Source: Lachnospiraceae bacterium
GTDB taxonomy: Bacteria > Bacillota > Clostridia > Lachnospirales > Lachnospiraceae
Direction of reading: 5' to 3'
DNA length: 64,000 nucleotides
Assembly (NCBI GenBank): GCA_002892395.1
Contig: NBBL01000007.1
Coordinates: 130-64,129, forward strand
This document shows, piece after piece, positions 17,458 through 26,045 of the stretch. How positions within the stretch are numbered: position 1 is the stretch's first letter; each line of letters starts with the position of its first letter. The translations under genes and the position numbers were made by a program. Below the pieces are notes generated by a model. That model was not told the DNA's origin and did no database searches. It saw only the letters and a list, made by a program, of their open reading frames with translations.

Positions 17458-17697
17458 TTATGCTTCCTCCTGCAGGCTTCGAATGTCCTGCAGGAGCTTA
17501 ATATCATCCGCCGTCACCTTCATATTGGCAGTGACCGGCACTTCTCCCGGCTTGGTAACCGTAAGCTCCAGCACCGTTCCCTCCGGAAGTCCGGACCCCA
17601 GCACCGCCTTTAAAAAGGCAGGCACCTTGGGATGATTTCCGGCAAACCTTCGTCTCATTTCCGCCAGCTTCATCAACATCAATGGATTCAGCCCCAT
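17458..17697 (-). CDS. Small conserved-looking protein of the suf operon
   Basis: 79 residues from ATG 17697, behind GGAGGATCGGTAAAG. The sequence begins MGLNPLMLMKLAEMRRRF and continues with a beta-rich half (EGTVLELTVTKPGEVPVTAN) and a helical end. No family recognised. The ribosome site lies inside the 3' end of sufU, whose stop is 3 bases before this start, so it is translationally linked and the last gene of the operon. Function unknown; a link to Fe-S assembly is only by position. Confidence 0.7.
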   Translation of the reverse strand: MGLNPLMLMKLAEMRRRFAGNHPKVPAFLKAVLGSGLPEGTVLELTVTKPGEVPVTANMKVTADDIKLLQDIRSLQEEA

Positions 17698-17699
17698 CT

Positions 17700-18152
17700 T
17701 TACCGATCCTCCGTGGTGACGGAATCGGAGGCTCCATTCAGCATCTCTTCCATCGTGTGCCAGCCAAGCACTGCACACTTCACCCGCGCAGGCATATGGG
17801 AGATATCCTTCAAGGCTCCGGCCTCCTCCAGCTCCTCCAGCTCCTCCTCCGTGATCTTTCCCTTAATCATCCGAAGAAAAATCTCAGACAGGCGCCTGGC
17901 CTCCTCCTGGCTTTTTCCGATAATCAAATCAAGCATAATGTCTGCAGAGGCCTGAGAAACCGCACATCCGTCGCCGATAAAGCTGCCGTCCTCTATGATT
18001 CCGTCCTTCACCTTCAGCTTCAGGATAATGTCATCTCCGCAGCTCGGGTTCACGCCCTCCAGCACCAGATTGGCATCCGGGAGATCATGCTTATTTGCCG
18101 GACGAAGATTGTGCTCCGTCAATATCTCATTGTAAAAAATTCTGTTTGCCAT
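17700..18152 (-). CDS. sufU: SufU-type iron-sulfur / sulfur-transfer protein
   Basis: 150 residues of the NifU_N fold. Three conserved cysteines are in NPSCGDD (C38), GDGCAVSQAS (C63) and ARVKCAVLGW (C126), with D40 completing the zinc/sulfur site. In Gram-positives SufU takes persulfide from SufS and passes it to SufB. It lies 62 bases downstream of sufS. Confidence 0.93.
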   Translation of the reverse strand: MANRIFYNEILTEHNLRPANKHDLPDANLVLEGVNPSCGDDIILKLKVKDGIIEDGSFIGDGCAVSQASADIMLDLIIGKSQEEARRLSEIFLRMIKGKITEEELEELEEAGALKDISHMPARVKCAVLGWHTMEEMLNGASDSVTTEDR

Positions 18153-18214
18153 TCCTTCTCCTCTCCGTCCTTTTGCCCCGCCAAGATGTTTCCGGGAACG
18201 TACTGCGCTTCGGA

Positions 18215-19456
18215 TCAGTCCCTGTATCCCATTTCCGCTCTGACACCTGCGAGACTCTCCGCCAGCCGCTGCACCTCGTCCTCGGTGTTGTAAAACGCAA
18301 GGCTGGCACGCGTGGTCGATGGCGTCCCCATAAACTGCATCAGCGGCTGTGCGCAGTGATGCCCCGCCCGGACATTGACTCCCTTCGCATCCAGAATCGC
18401 CGCGATGTCATGGGGATGCACGCCGTCGATCGTAAACGTGAAGATGCCGTGATGCTCCTCCGCCTTCTTCGGTCCCAGCAGCCGCAGATGCGGGATTGCG
18501 GACAGCTTCTCCATGGCCAGACGGCTCAGATGCGCCTCCCGCTCCAAAATCACATTCCACCCGATCCGATTGTAATATTCGATCGCCGCACCGAGACCCA
18601 CTGCACCGCCTGCATTGACGGTTCCGGCCTCAAATTTGTGGGGAAGCTCCGCCCAGGTGGCAGTCTCCCTTGAGACATACTCAATCATCTCGCCGCCAAA
18701 GAGAAACGGCGGCATTTCCTGCAGCAGCTCCCTTTTTCCGTACAGCACGCCGATGCCCATGGGCGCCAGCATTTTATGACCGGAAAACGCAAAGAAATCC
18801 ACGCCCAGCTCCTGCACATTCACCGGAATGTGGGGCACACTCTGTGCACCGTCAGCCACAAAAATAATATTCCTCTCATGTGCCAGCTCTGCCAGGCGGC
18901 GGATGTCGTGCTTCACTCCAAGAACATTGGAGATCTGTGTCATTGCCACAATCCGTGTCCGCTCCGTCAGTTCGGAGCAAAAGCGCTCCTCGCTGATCTT
19001 GCCCTCCTCGTCCGGCTCAAGAAATCGGAGCGCCGCCCCCCTTCTCTTGGCCGCCTCCTGCCAGGGAATCAGGTTGGAGTGATGCTCCATGATGGTAATC
19101 AGAATCTCATCCCCCGGGTTCAGGAATGCTTCGCTTCCCGAGAAGGCAACCAGATTCAGACTTTCACTGGCGTTTCGCGTAAAGATGATTTCCTCTGTGC
19201 TCTCCGCGCCGAGAAACGCCCGCACGGCTTCCCTCGCATCTTCGTATGCATCCGTCGCTTTCATGCTAAGCTCATAAAGACCGCGCAGCGGATTGGCATT
19301 GCTCTCCTCATAGTAGCCCTTTAAGCTCTCAATCACGCAGGCCGGCTTCTGGGTTGTCGCAGAATTGTCCAAATAAGCAATTTCCGGATGCTGCCATATC
19401 AGTGGGAATTCCCTCCGAATTCTCTCGTCCTCTCTGCTTCTCTCGTCTCTCGTCAT
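18215..19456 (-). CDS. sufS: Cysteine desulfurase SufS
   Basis: 413 residues from ATG 19456 (GCAGGAGAGCAGAC upstream); an upstream ATG at 19522 lies inside sufD and gives a long basic tail, so I reject it. PLP-dependent class-V aminotransferase fold: YLDNSATTQKP, MEHHSNLIPWQ, FVADGAQSVPHIP, the PLP lysine in FSGHKMLAPMG, and the catalytic cysteine in VRAGHHCAQPLM. Supplies sulfur for Fe-S clusters used by many enzymes here (HgdC, HgdAB). Confidence 0.94.
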   Translation of the reverse strand: MTRDERSREDERIRREFPLIWQHPEIAYLDNSATTQKPACVIESLKGYYEESNANPLRGLYELSMKATDAYEDAREAVRAFLGAESTEEIIFTRNASESLNLVAFSGSEAFLNPGDEILITIMEHHSNLIPWQEAAKRRGAALRFLEPDEEGKISEERFCSELTERTRIVAMTQISNVLGVKHDIRRLAELAHERNIIFVADGAQSVPHIPVNVQELGVDFFAFSGHKMLAPMGIGVLYGKRELLQEMPPFLFGGEMIEYVSRETATWAELPHKFEAGTVNAGGAVGLGAAIEYYNRIGWNVILEREAHLSRLAMEKLSAIPHLRLLGPKKAEEHHGIFTFTIDGVHPHDIAAILDAKGVNVRAGHHCAQPLMQFMGTPSTTRASLAFYNTEDEVQRLAESLAGVRAEMGYRD

Positions 19457-19472
19457 GTCTGCTCTCCTGCGC

Positions 19473-20627
19473 TCAGTCGAACGCTTCCTCCACTTCTCCT
19501 TCTCCGCACTCCAGCAGCTCACAGCGAAGCTCCCCGTCCGGAATCATACGCAGCACCGCATCCAGACGCGCCTTCGCCATCATTTCGTAAATTTCATCCC
19601 GGTTCATGCCGCGGGACTCCATGTAAAACAAGAGTCCCTCGTCCAGCCGGCCGATGCTTGCACCGTGGTTCCCCACCACCTTTTCCTCATTGCAGAGAAT
19701 GATCGGAAGGCTCCTGTTTTTCACGGTTTCATCCATCAGAAGCACCTCCTCGGTTTCATTCCCCTCAGAGTCGCTGCAGCCGTTCTTAAAATCGATGCTG
19801 TCGCGAAACAGCTTGGAGGCATGGTCCCGAAGGACACCCCTGGCGGTGATCCGGGACTCCGTTTTCTTTCCTGTGTGAATCGCCTCGTAATTCATGTCAT
19901 AGCGGGAGCTGCCTCGTCCCAGGTAAGCAATATCCACGCTGAATTTGCTTCGATCGGCAGCGAGGGCCGCAGAAAGTCCCTGATAGACGGTCCCTCCTGA
20001 CAAAACCAGATGAATCACCTGCAGCTCAGCTCCCTTTCCGCACCATGCACCCACATCATTGATAAAGGTATATCCCTCTCCCGGACGAACCACCTGCACC
20101 AGGGTAAGCTTCGCTCCTTCGGCGAGGGAAACTCTGGTCTGTACTCCCGCCGCACCGCAGGCAGTTTCATCGGAATGAAAGTCCATGACAGCAGTCATTT
20201 CACTTCCCTTTTCCAGCACAAGACTGATTCTGGAGAATTTTCCCGCTGCTGCCGGCGCATCCTGCGCCTTCTTGGTATCAGGACAGCGCACACACTGCTC
20301 CGACGGGACATCGGGATCAAAGGGCTCTCCGGTGTCGGGCAGCGAGAAGCGCAGCCGCAGCGCATCCTGATCCGAAATGTTTGCACCCTCCGGAACCGTA
20401 CACAGAAGCTCCGGGACTTCCGCCTTCTGAAGCAGCTCCGTAAATTCACTGCCTCCGCCCATCCTCATGTCCTGCAATGTGCATCCCCGGTTCCTTGTTT
20501 CAACCTTGACGCCCTCGGGAAGCTTGATTGCTGGGGACATCTTCTGTACGGCAGGAACATGAATCAGCTCCGCACCGTTCATTTTGAGCCATCCGAAGGT
20601 CGGACTGGCCAGTGTATTGATCTTCAT
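19473..20627 (-). CDS. sufD: SufD Fe-S assembly protein
   Basis: 384 residues from ATG 20627, behind GAGGGAGACGGCA. An alternative ATG at 20642 overlaps the sufB stop (ATGA) and would add five residues; either is possible. Beta-helix SufBD domain in the C-terminal two thirds, with ending KARLDAVLRMIPDGELR typical of SufD. With SufB and SufC it forms the scaffold that builds Fe-S clusters. Residues 100-130 (SEQCVRCPDTKK) contain a CxxC that I do not recall as typical of SufD. Confidence 0.88.
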   Translation of the reverse strand: MKINTLASPTFGWLKMNGAELIHVPAVQKMSPAIKLPEGVKVETRNRGCTLQDMRMGGGSEFTELLQKAEVPELLCTVPEGANISDQDALRLRFSLPDTGEPFDPDVPSEQCVRCPDTKKAQDAPAAAGKFSRISLVLEKGSEMTAVMDFHSDETACGAAGVQTRVSLAEGAKLTLVQVVRPGEGYTFINDVGAWCGKGAELQVIHLVLSGGTVYQGLSAALAADRSKFSVDIAYLGRGSSRYDMNYEAIHTGKKTESRITARGVLRDHASKLFRDSIDFKNGCSDSEGNETEEVLLMDETVKNRSLPIILCNEEKVVGNHGASIGRLDEGLLFYMESRGMNRDEIYEMMAKARLDAVLRMIPDGELRCELLECGEGEVEEAFD

Positions 20628-20638
20628 TGCCGTCTCCC

Positions 20639-22048
20639 TCATCCGATTGCGCCCTTCATTTCAAGGCGTATCAGGTTGTTCATCTCCACTGCGTATTCCA
20701 GCGGAAGCTCTTTTCCCACATTGTCTGCAAATCCGCTGACAATCAGCGCCCTCGCATCCTCCTCCGAGATTCCCCGACTCATCAGGTAAAAAATCGCGTC
20801 ATCAGAAATGCGCCCGATCTTTGCCTCATGTCCCACATCCGCCTTATTGGTGTTCACCTCGATCGCCGGAATGGTGTCCGAACGGGAATCCCCGTCCAGC
20901 ATCAGCGACTGACAGGAGGTGGAGTTCTTGGCGTTTTCCGCATTCTTTCCAATCACAACGGCGCTCCGGAAGGTGCTGACGCCTCCGCTCTTCGAGATGG
21001 ATCTGGTGTTGACATATGACTTGGTGTCCGGCGCATTGTGCACCACCTTGCACCCGGTGTCCAGATTCTGTCCGTGTCCGGCAAAGGTCACACCGGTAAA
21101 TTCGCTGCTCGCCCCTCTTCCCGCCAGAACGCTCATGGGATAGAGGTAAGAGACATGGGACCCGAAGGAGCCGGAGATCCATTCCACCTTGCCTCCCGCT
21201 TCTACCTTTGCCCGCTTCGTGTTCAGATTGTACATATTTTTCGACCAGTTCTCAATGGTCGAATAGCGGATGGTGGCATTCTCTCCCACAAACAGCTCCA
21301 CACATCCCGCATGAAGGTTCGCCACATTGTACTTCGGCGCAGAACATCCCTCAATAAAGTGAAGATAAGCGCCCTTTTCCACAATAATCAGGGTGTGCTC
21401 AAACTGCCCGGCTCCCGGTGCATTCAGCCGGAAGTAAGACTGCAGCGGAATCTCCACACTCACACCGGCAGGAACATACACAAACGACCCCCCTGACCAG
21501 ACTGCTCCGTGCAACGCCGCGAACTTATGATCCGTCGGCGGAACCAGCTTCATGAAATGATCCCGGATCATCTGCTCATAGGGACCGTGCATGGCGCTCT
21601 CCAGATCCGTGTAGATGACCCCCTGCTCTGCCACCTCCTTTTTCACATTGTGGTAGACCAGCTCCGAGTCATACTGAGCGCCGACGCCTGCCAGCGACTT
21701 CCGCTCTGCCTGGGGAATCCCCAGCTTTTCAAAGGTGTCCTTGATTTCCTCCGGAACCTGAGACCACTTCGCACTCATCCCGGTGTTCGGCCGCACATAG
21801 GTCGCAATCTGATTCATGTTCAGTCCTGCAATCGACGGTCCCCAGTCCGGCATCCGCATTTGATTGAACAGCGCCAGCGATTTCAGCCGGAATTCACGCA
21901 TCCATGCGGGATCCTTCTTTCCCTTTGAAATTTCCTCCACGATTGCCGGAGACAGCCCTTCCCGGATGCGGTAGGCATCCTTGTCCTCATTGCGAAAGTC
22001 GTAGAGGGATCGGTCAATGTCCGCGACATACGTTTTCTCCTCTGCCAT
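20639..22048 (-). CDS. sufB: SufB Fe-S assembly scaffold
   Basis: 469 residues, highly typical SufB: YVADIDRSLYDFR start, MPDWGPSIAGLNM, VPAGVSVEIPLQSYFRLNAP, HFIEGCSAPKY, SGSFGSHVSYLYPM, GAKSTAKVK-like region replaced by EFTGVTFAGHGQNLDTGCKV, and the C-terminal ISDDAIFYLMSRGISEEDAR. Main scaffold of the SufBC2D complex. It starts 3 bases after sufC ends, with a weak GGAG in the sufC tail. Confidence 0.95.
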   Translation of the reverse strand: MAEEKTYVADIDRSLYDFRNEDKDAYRIREGLSPAIVEEISKGKKDPAWMREFRLKSLALFNQMRMPDWGPSIAGLNMNQIATYVRPNTGMSAKWSQVPEEIKDTFEKLGIPQAERKSLAGVGAQYDSELVYHNVKKEVAEQGVIYTDLESAMHGPYEQMIRDHFMKLVPPTDHKFAALHGAVWSGGSFVYVPAGVSVEIPLQSYFRLNAPGAGQFEHTLIIVEKGAYLHFIEGCSAPKYNVANLHAGCVELFVGENATIRYSTIENWSKNMYNLNTKRAKVEAGGKVEWISGSFGSHVSYLYPMSVLAGRGASSEFTGVTFAGHGQNLDTGCKVVHNAPDTKSYVNTRSISKSGGVSTFRSAVVIGKNAENAKNSTSCQSLMLDGDSRSDTIPAIEVNTNKADVGHEAKIGRISDDAIFYLMSRGISEEDARALIVSGFADNVGKELPLEYAVEMNNLIRLEMKGAIG

Positions 22049-22051
22049 GGT

Positions 22052-22801
22052 TTACTCCTTCGTCTCAAAACGGGCAAACCCGTTTTGGTTGATTTCATCC
22101 ACCAGACTCCCATCTCCGTCACAGACAATGGTTCCGTCTACGATCACGTGGGTGCGGTCCACATGCAGCGAGGACAGAATTCCCGTGCTGTGCGTAATGA
22201 TGATCAGCGCCGATTCCTTGTCCTTTTGGTACTCCTGGATTCCCCTGGACACAGTGCGCACCGCATCCACATCCAGTCCGGAATCGGTCTCATCCAAAAT
22301 GGCAAGCGTCGGCTTCAGCATGAGAAGCTGAAGAATTTCCGCCTTTTTCTTCTCGCCGCCGGAAAATCCCACATTCAGATCCCGATCCGCGTAGCTCGGA
22401 TCCATCTGCAGAACCTCAAGCGCACGGGCGATTTCCTTCCGAAAGTCCCACAGACGAATCCGCTTTCCCGTCCTCTGCTCCAGCGCATTCCGCACAAAGT
22501 TGGCCAGACTGATCCCCGGCACCTCCAACGGGTTCTGGAACGACATATAGAGTCCTGCCTTCGCGCGCTCATTGACCGCCATCCGAAGAAGATCCTCCCC
22601 GTTCAATAAAATGCTGCCTCCAGTCACCTGGTAGAGCGGATTTCCCATCAGCGTATTTCCCAAGGTGGACTTGCCCGCTCCATTCGGCCCCATCAGCACA
22701 TGGGTCTCCCCCCGCTTTACATTTAGATTCAGTCCTTTTAATATTTCCTTGTCCTCTACCTGTACCGAGAGGTTCTGAACGCTCAACAAATCTGCAGCCA
22801 T
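22052..22801 (-). CDS. sufC: SufC ATPase
   Basis: 249 residues from ATG 22801 behind GGAGGAAAATT; the longer frame to 22903 crosses the promoter. Walker A GPNGAGKS (38-45), signature FSGGEKKKAEI, Walker B and D-loop AILDETDSGLD, and H-loop IITHSTGIL. It drives conformational change of SufBD. First gene of sufC-sufB-sufD-sufS-sufU-small ORF. Confidence 0.96.
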   Translation of the reverse strand: MAADLLSVQNLSVQVEDKEILKGLNLNVKRGETHVLMGPNGAGKSTLGNTLMGNPLYQVTGGSILLNGEDLLRMAVNERAKAGLYMSFQNPLEVPGISLANFVRNALEQRTGKRIRLWDFRKEIARALEVLQMDPSYADRDLNVGFSGGEKKKAEILQLLMLKPTLAILDETDSGLDVDAVRTVSRGIQEYQKDKESALIIITHSTGILSSLHVDRTHVIVDGTIVCDGDGSLVDEINQNGFARFETKE

Positions 22802-22868
22802 AATTTTCCTCCAACCCGAACATATATTGGTATTTCCGGCGTTTCTGTCTTTCTTCCTGTCCGAGAGC

Positions 22869-22897
22869 ATTATATCGCGGCGATTTTGCGGATGCAA
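22869..22897 (-). promoter_or_regulatory. Promoter of the suf operon
   Basis: Minus strand TTGCAT (22892-22897), 17-base spacer, TATAAT (22869-22874), about 70 bases before sufC. Confidence 0.8.
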
Positions 22898-22910
22898 GAG
22901 CAATCCCTAC

Positions 22911-22927
22911 TAATTCACTGTGAATTA
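22911..22927. promoter_or_regulatory. 17-base palindrome upstream of the suf promoter
   Basis: TAATTCACTGTGAATTA is an exact inverted repeat of 8 bases around one central base, 13 bases upstream of the suf -35 box and between suf and the divergent HAD gene. A second pair, ATGTAT/ATACAT, follows at 22927-22946. Good candidate for a transcription factor site (for example an Fe-S or redox sensor); the factor is unknown. Confidence 0.55.
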
Positions 22928-23036
22928 TGTATTTCTTCCCATACATGCGGAAAATCCACCCTTCCTGTGATAAAATGAAACGGATCTTTGCCCCTGTTTG
23001 ACCCCGGTCAATGCTGCACCGGAAAGGAAGCACGCT

Positions 23037-23762
23037 ATGTACAAGGTTCTTCTATGGGATATCGACGGCACAATTCTGGACTTTCAGGCGTCCGAGCGGG
23101 AGGGAATGCGCGCCTGCTTTTCCCACTTTTCCCTGGGTCCCCTAAGCGACGAAATGCTGAAAACCTACTCCTCCATCAATCACCGCTTCTGGCAGGCGCT
23201 GGAGCGGGGAGAAATGAGTAAGCAGGAGATCCTGATCGGGCGTTTTCAAGCCTTCTTTCACCTCATGGGAATCAATGAGCAGCTGGCAGAGGCCTTTAAC
23301 CGGGAGTATCAGCTGCGTCTCGGAGATACAGTTTACTTTTTGGATCACGCTTATGCACTGTTATCCCAGCTGCAGGGCAAATATGTCCAGTGTGCTGTCA
23401 CAAACGGCACCCGGCTCGCGCAGGAACGAAAGCTCAAAAAATCCGGACTGGATCACATCTTCGATCATATCTTTATCTCGGAAGACCTGGGCTTCGAAAA
23501 GCCGAACCCCGGCTTCTTTGATGTGGTCTTCCGCCGCCTTCCTGCCTATCGGAAGCAGGAATACCTGATCATTGGCGATTCCCTGACCAGTGACATGCAG
23601 GGCGGCGTGAATGCGGGCATTCCCTGCTGCTGGTTCAATCCAAACCGGCTTCCGAATCTGCAGCATGTCCCCATCGACCACGAAATTCAGAGTCTGGACG
23701 AGCTTCCGGCCCTCCTCTCCGCCTCTTTTCCCACGGCGCTTTCCCCGCACCGGATTTTGTAG
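23037..23762 (+). CDS. HAD-superfamily phosphatase, YjjG/YfnB type
   Basis: 241 residues from ATG 23037 (GGAAAGGAAGCACGCT). Motif I LLWDIDGTILDF (5-16) with the nucleophile and acid Asp, motif II AVTNGTRLA, motif III Lys in GFEKPNPGFFD, motif IV IIGDSLTSDMQGGVNAG. YjjG-type members are pyrimidine nucleotidases that hydrolyse UMP, dUMP or damaged nucleotides. Single gene, divergent from suf. The exact substrate is not shown. Confidence 0.88.
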   Translation: MYKVLLWDIDGTILDFQASEREGMRACFSHFSLGPLSDEMLKTYSSINHRFWQALERGEMSKQEILIGRFQAFFHLMGINEQLAEAFNREYQLRLGDTVYFLDHAYALLSQLQGKYVQCAVTNGTRLAQERKLKKSGLDHIFDHIFISEDLGFEKPNPGFFDVVFRRLPAYRKQEYLIIGDSLTSDMQGGVNAGIPCCWFNPNRLPNLQHVPIDHEIQSLDELPALLSASFPTALSPHRIL

Positions 23763-23833
23763 TATCATATCGGCAGTGTCCCGGTGACGAACCATGTTGT
23801 CCAATCCAACTACAGAAAGTGTGGGCTTACGCT

Positions 23834-25024
23834 ATGACAAGAAATGTAGGTACTGTTTCCCGCGGAATCCGTTGTCCCATCATACGTCAGGGGGATCCGC
23901 TCTCTCAAATTGTCGTTGACAGTGTCATCGCCGCATCTCAAAGTGAAGGCTTTGCACTTCGGGACCGGGATGTGGTTGCCATCACGGAATCCGTCGTGGC
24001 AAGAAGCCAGGGCAATTACGCATCCACAGAGGCAATCGGAACCGATGTCACCCGTAAATTCGGAGGCGGAACCGTGGGAGTCATTTTCCCTATTTTGTCC
24101 CGCAATCGTTTTGCTGTCTGTCTCAAAGGAATTGCCCGCGGTGCAAAAAAGATTGTGCTGATGCTCTCTTACCCCCGAGACGAGGTGGGCAATCAGCTCC
24201 TCACGGAGGATCAGCTTGACGAAAAGGGGATCAATCCCTATTCCACCGTCCTGACCCTTCCGGAATATCGGGCATTGTTCGGCACAAGCACTCACCCCTT
24301 CACCGGCATTGACTATATTGATTACTACAGCAGTGTGATCCGCTCCGCCGGCGCGGAAGCGGAAATCCTCTTCTCAAACCATGCGGCTGATATTCTGACC
24401 TGCACCAACCATGTCATCAACTGCGACATTCACACAAGAAAGAGAACGCAGCGCATCCTGAAGGAAGCCGGCGCTCTCGTGTACGGTCTCGACGAGATTT
24501 TGACCGCTCCTGTCGACGGCAGCGGCTACAACTCCAAATATGGTTTGCTGGGCTCCAACAAAAGTACAGACGACAGCATCAAGCTCTTTCCCAATGACTG
24601 CAATGATCTGGTGCGGGAAATTCAGGCACTCCTCCTTCAAAAGACAGGAAAACACATGGAAGTCATGGTCTACGGGGACGGCGCCTTCAAGGATCCTGCG
24701 GGACAGATCTGGGAGCTGGCGGACCCTGTCGTCTCACCCGGCTACACGGAGGGTCTGGAGGGAACGCCAAATGAGCTGAAGCTTAAATATCTGGCAGACA
24801 ATGATTTCCGCGCCCTTCGCGGAGAGGCACTTCGCGACGCCATTGCCGAACGCATTCGAGAAAAGGACAGCTCCCTCGTGGGAAAAATGGAGTCGGAGGG
24901 CACCACCCCCCGGCGGCTGACCGATCTCATCGGCTCCCTGTGCGATCTGACCAGCGGCTCCGGGGACAAGGGAACCCCCATCGTTCTGGTACAAGGCTAC
25001 TTTGACAACTACACAAGCCAGTGA
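23834..25024 (+). CDS. Coenzyme F420-0:L-glutamate ligase-like protein
   Basis: 396 residues from ATG 23834; a GTG at 23819 is also in frame and neither has a strong ribosome site. Resembles the CofE / F420_ligase family: SRGIRCPIIRQGDPLSQIVV, VVAITESVVARSQGNY, then FGGGTVGVIFPILSRNRFA, YGDGAFKDPAGQIWELADP and VVSPGYTEGLEGTPNELKLK. It is longer than archaeal CofE (about 250). No other F420 gene is in the window, and Clostridia as a rule lack F420, so the role is probably amide ligation of glutamate or another acid to a different acceptor. Confidence 0.75.
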   Translation: MTRNVGTVSRGIRCPIIRQGDPLSQIVVDSVIAASQSEGFALRDRDVVAITESVVARSQGNYASTEAIGTDVTRKFGGGTVGVIFPILSRNRFAVCLKGIARGAKKIVLMLSYPRDEVGNQLLTEDQLDEKGINPYSTVLTLPEYRALFGTSTHPFTGIDYIDYYSSVIRSAGAEAEILFSNHAADILTCTNHVINCDIHTRKRTQRILKEAGALVYGLDEILTAPVDGSGYNSKYGLLGSNKSTDDSIKLFPNDCNDLVREIQALLLQKTGKHMEVMVYGDGAFKDPAGQIWELADPVVSPGYTEGLEGTPNELKLKYLADNDFRALRGEALRDAIAERIREKDSSLVGKMESEGTTPRRLTDLIGSLCDLTSGSGDKGTPIVLVQGYFDNYTSQ

Positions 25025-25136
25025 CCGAAAAAAGCCATGCCCTATGGGCGCAGCAATGGGACGCGCCCAATCCGGTTTCATAAAGCCAAGTCGCAAACGG
25101 ATCCTGAGCGATCCGGCTGCCTCAGAGGGCATAAAA

Positions 25137-25168
25137 AACGGCGGACGGGAATTCCCGTCCGCTGTTTT
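25137..25168 (+). terminator. Terminator after the F420-0 ligase-like gene
   Basis: A perfect palindrome at 25141-25162 (GCGGACGGGAA and its complement) preceded by AAAAAAC and followed by TGTTTTCTTTTC. Confidence 0.8.
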
Positions 25169-25206
25169 CTTTTCGGTCTTAGCACCGGATCCGCCGCCGA
25201 TTTTTC

Positions 25207-25327
25207 CTTCGTTTCCGGCTTTTCTTCGTTTCCGGCTGTCCTTCGTTTCCGGCTTTTCTTCGTTTCTGAGCCGTCCTTCGTTTCCGGCTTTTCTTCGTTT
25301 CTGAGCTGTCCTTCGTTTCCGACCTTC
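25207..25327. repeat. 17/18-bp minisatellite between convergent genes
   Basis: About seven head-to-tail copies of CTTCGTTTCCGGCTTTT or CTTCGTTTCTGAGCYGTC, alternating so that a higher-order unit of about 35 bp appears three times. It lies between the terminator of the F420-ligase-like gene and the 3' end of the DJ-1 gene. The reading frame through it on the minus strand (lysine/glutamate-rich) has no ribosome site and I do not consider it a gene. With the terminator it accounts for the 338-base gap. Confidence 0.9.
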
Positions 25328-25362
25328 TGTTTGGATCCTCTGCCTTCATGCGGCAAATCCGG

Positions 25363-25932
25363 TCATTTTACGCTTTCCGGATGCTGAATTTCCTTCTTCA
25401 CCTTCTCTGCACTCTCCTCTCCTAGGAGGACACGCAGCAATTCCAAGCCGAAATCAACGGCAAACCCCAGTCCCCGACCGGTAGTCAGGTTGCCGGAGGT
25501 CAGTACGCCGTCTCCTGTCCATTCCGCACCATCAATTCCGTCAATGCCCTCCTGCCACCCGGGGTAACAGGTGAACTTCGTATGGGCAAACAGCCCCATC
25601 TTCCCCAGTATGGCGGGAGCCGCACAGATTGCCGCAAGACGTTTTCCCGCCGCCGCCTGCTTCTGAATCACTCCGGCAACCAACGGATGCTTTGCCAGAT
25701 TCGGGACGCCCGGCACGCCGCCGGGGAGAAAGATCACATCGCTTTCCGAAAAATCACACTCCTCAATCAGACGATCCGTCACTGTTGCAATCCGGTGTGA
25801 TCCGGTCACAACGCGCTCTCCGCTGACAGAAACCAGTTCTACCTGAACGCCGCCGCGGCGAAGAATATCAGCCACAGCAAGGCACTCCACCTCTTCCAGT
25901 CCCGGCGCCATCAATATACTGACTTTTACCAT
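25363..25932 (-). CDS. DJ-1/PfpI-family protein
   Basis: 189 residues from ATG 25932 (AGGAGGTAGCA); longer frames upstream lack a ribosome site. Flavodoxin-like fold with nucleophile C103 in AAICAAPAIL, conserved E14 in APGLEEVEC, and DVIFLPGGVPGVPNL. YajL/DJ-1 relatives act as stress-protective deglycases or chaperones; the exact activity is debated. Same strand as the pyrophosphatase upstream, separated by a 28-bp repeat array. Confidence 0.9.
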   Translation of the reverse strand: MVKVSILMAPGLEEVECLAVADILRRGGVQVELVSVSGERVVTGSHRIATVTDRLIEECDFSESDVIFLPGGVPGVPNLAKHPLVAGVIQKQAAAGKRLAAICAAPAILGKMGLFAHTKFTCYPGWQEGIDGIDGAEWTGDGVLTSGNLTTGRGLGFAVDFGLELLRVLLGEESAEKVKKEIQHPESVK

Positions 25933-26045
25933 TGCTACCTCCTTTTCTACCTTCTCCAAAAAGGTTCCGTGAAATCTTCTCCCGTTCTCCCCTCTGCTGT
26001 CCGGGTTTCCAGTTTCCGCCGCACGGCGGAACCACCGCGGCTTCT

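Noticed and set aside
25078-25356. Lysine/glutamate-rich ORF on the minus strand
   Set aside because: Translation of the 17/18-bp repeat and a terminator, without a ribosome site.
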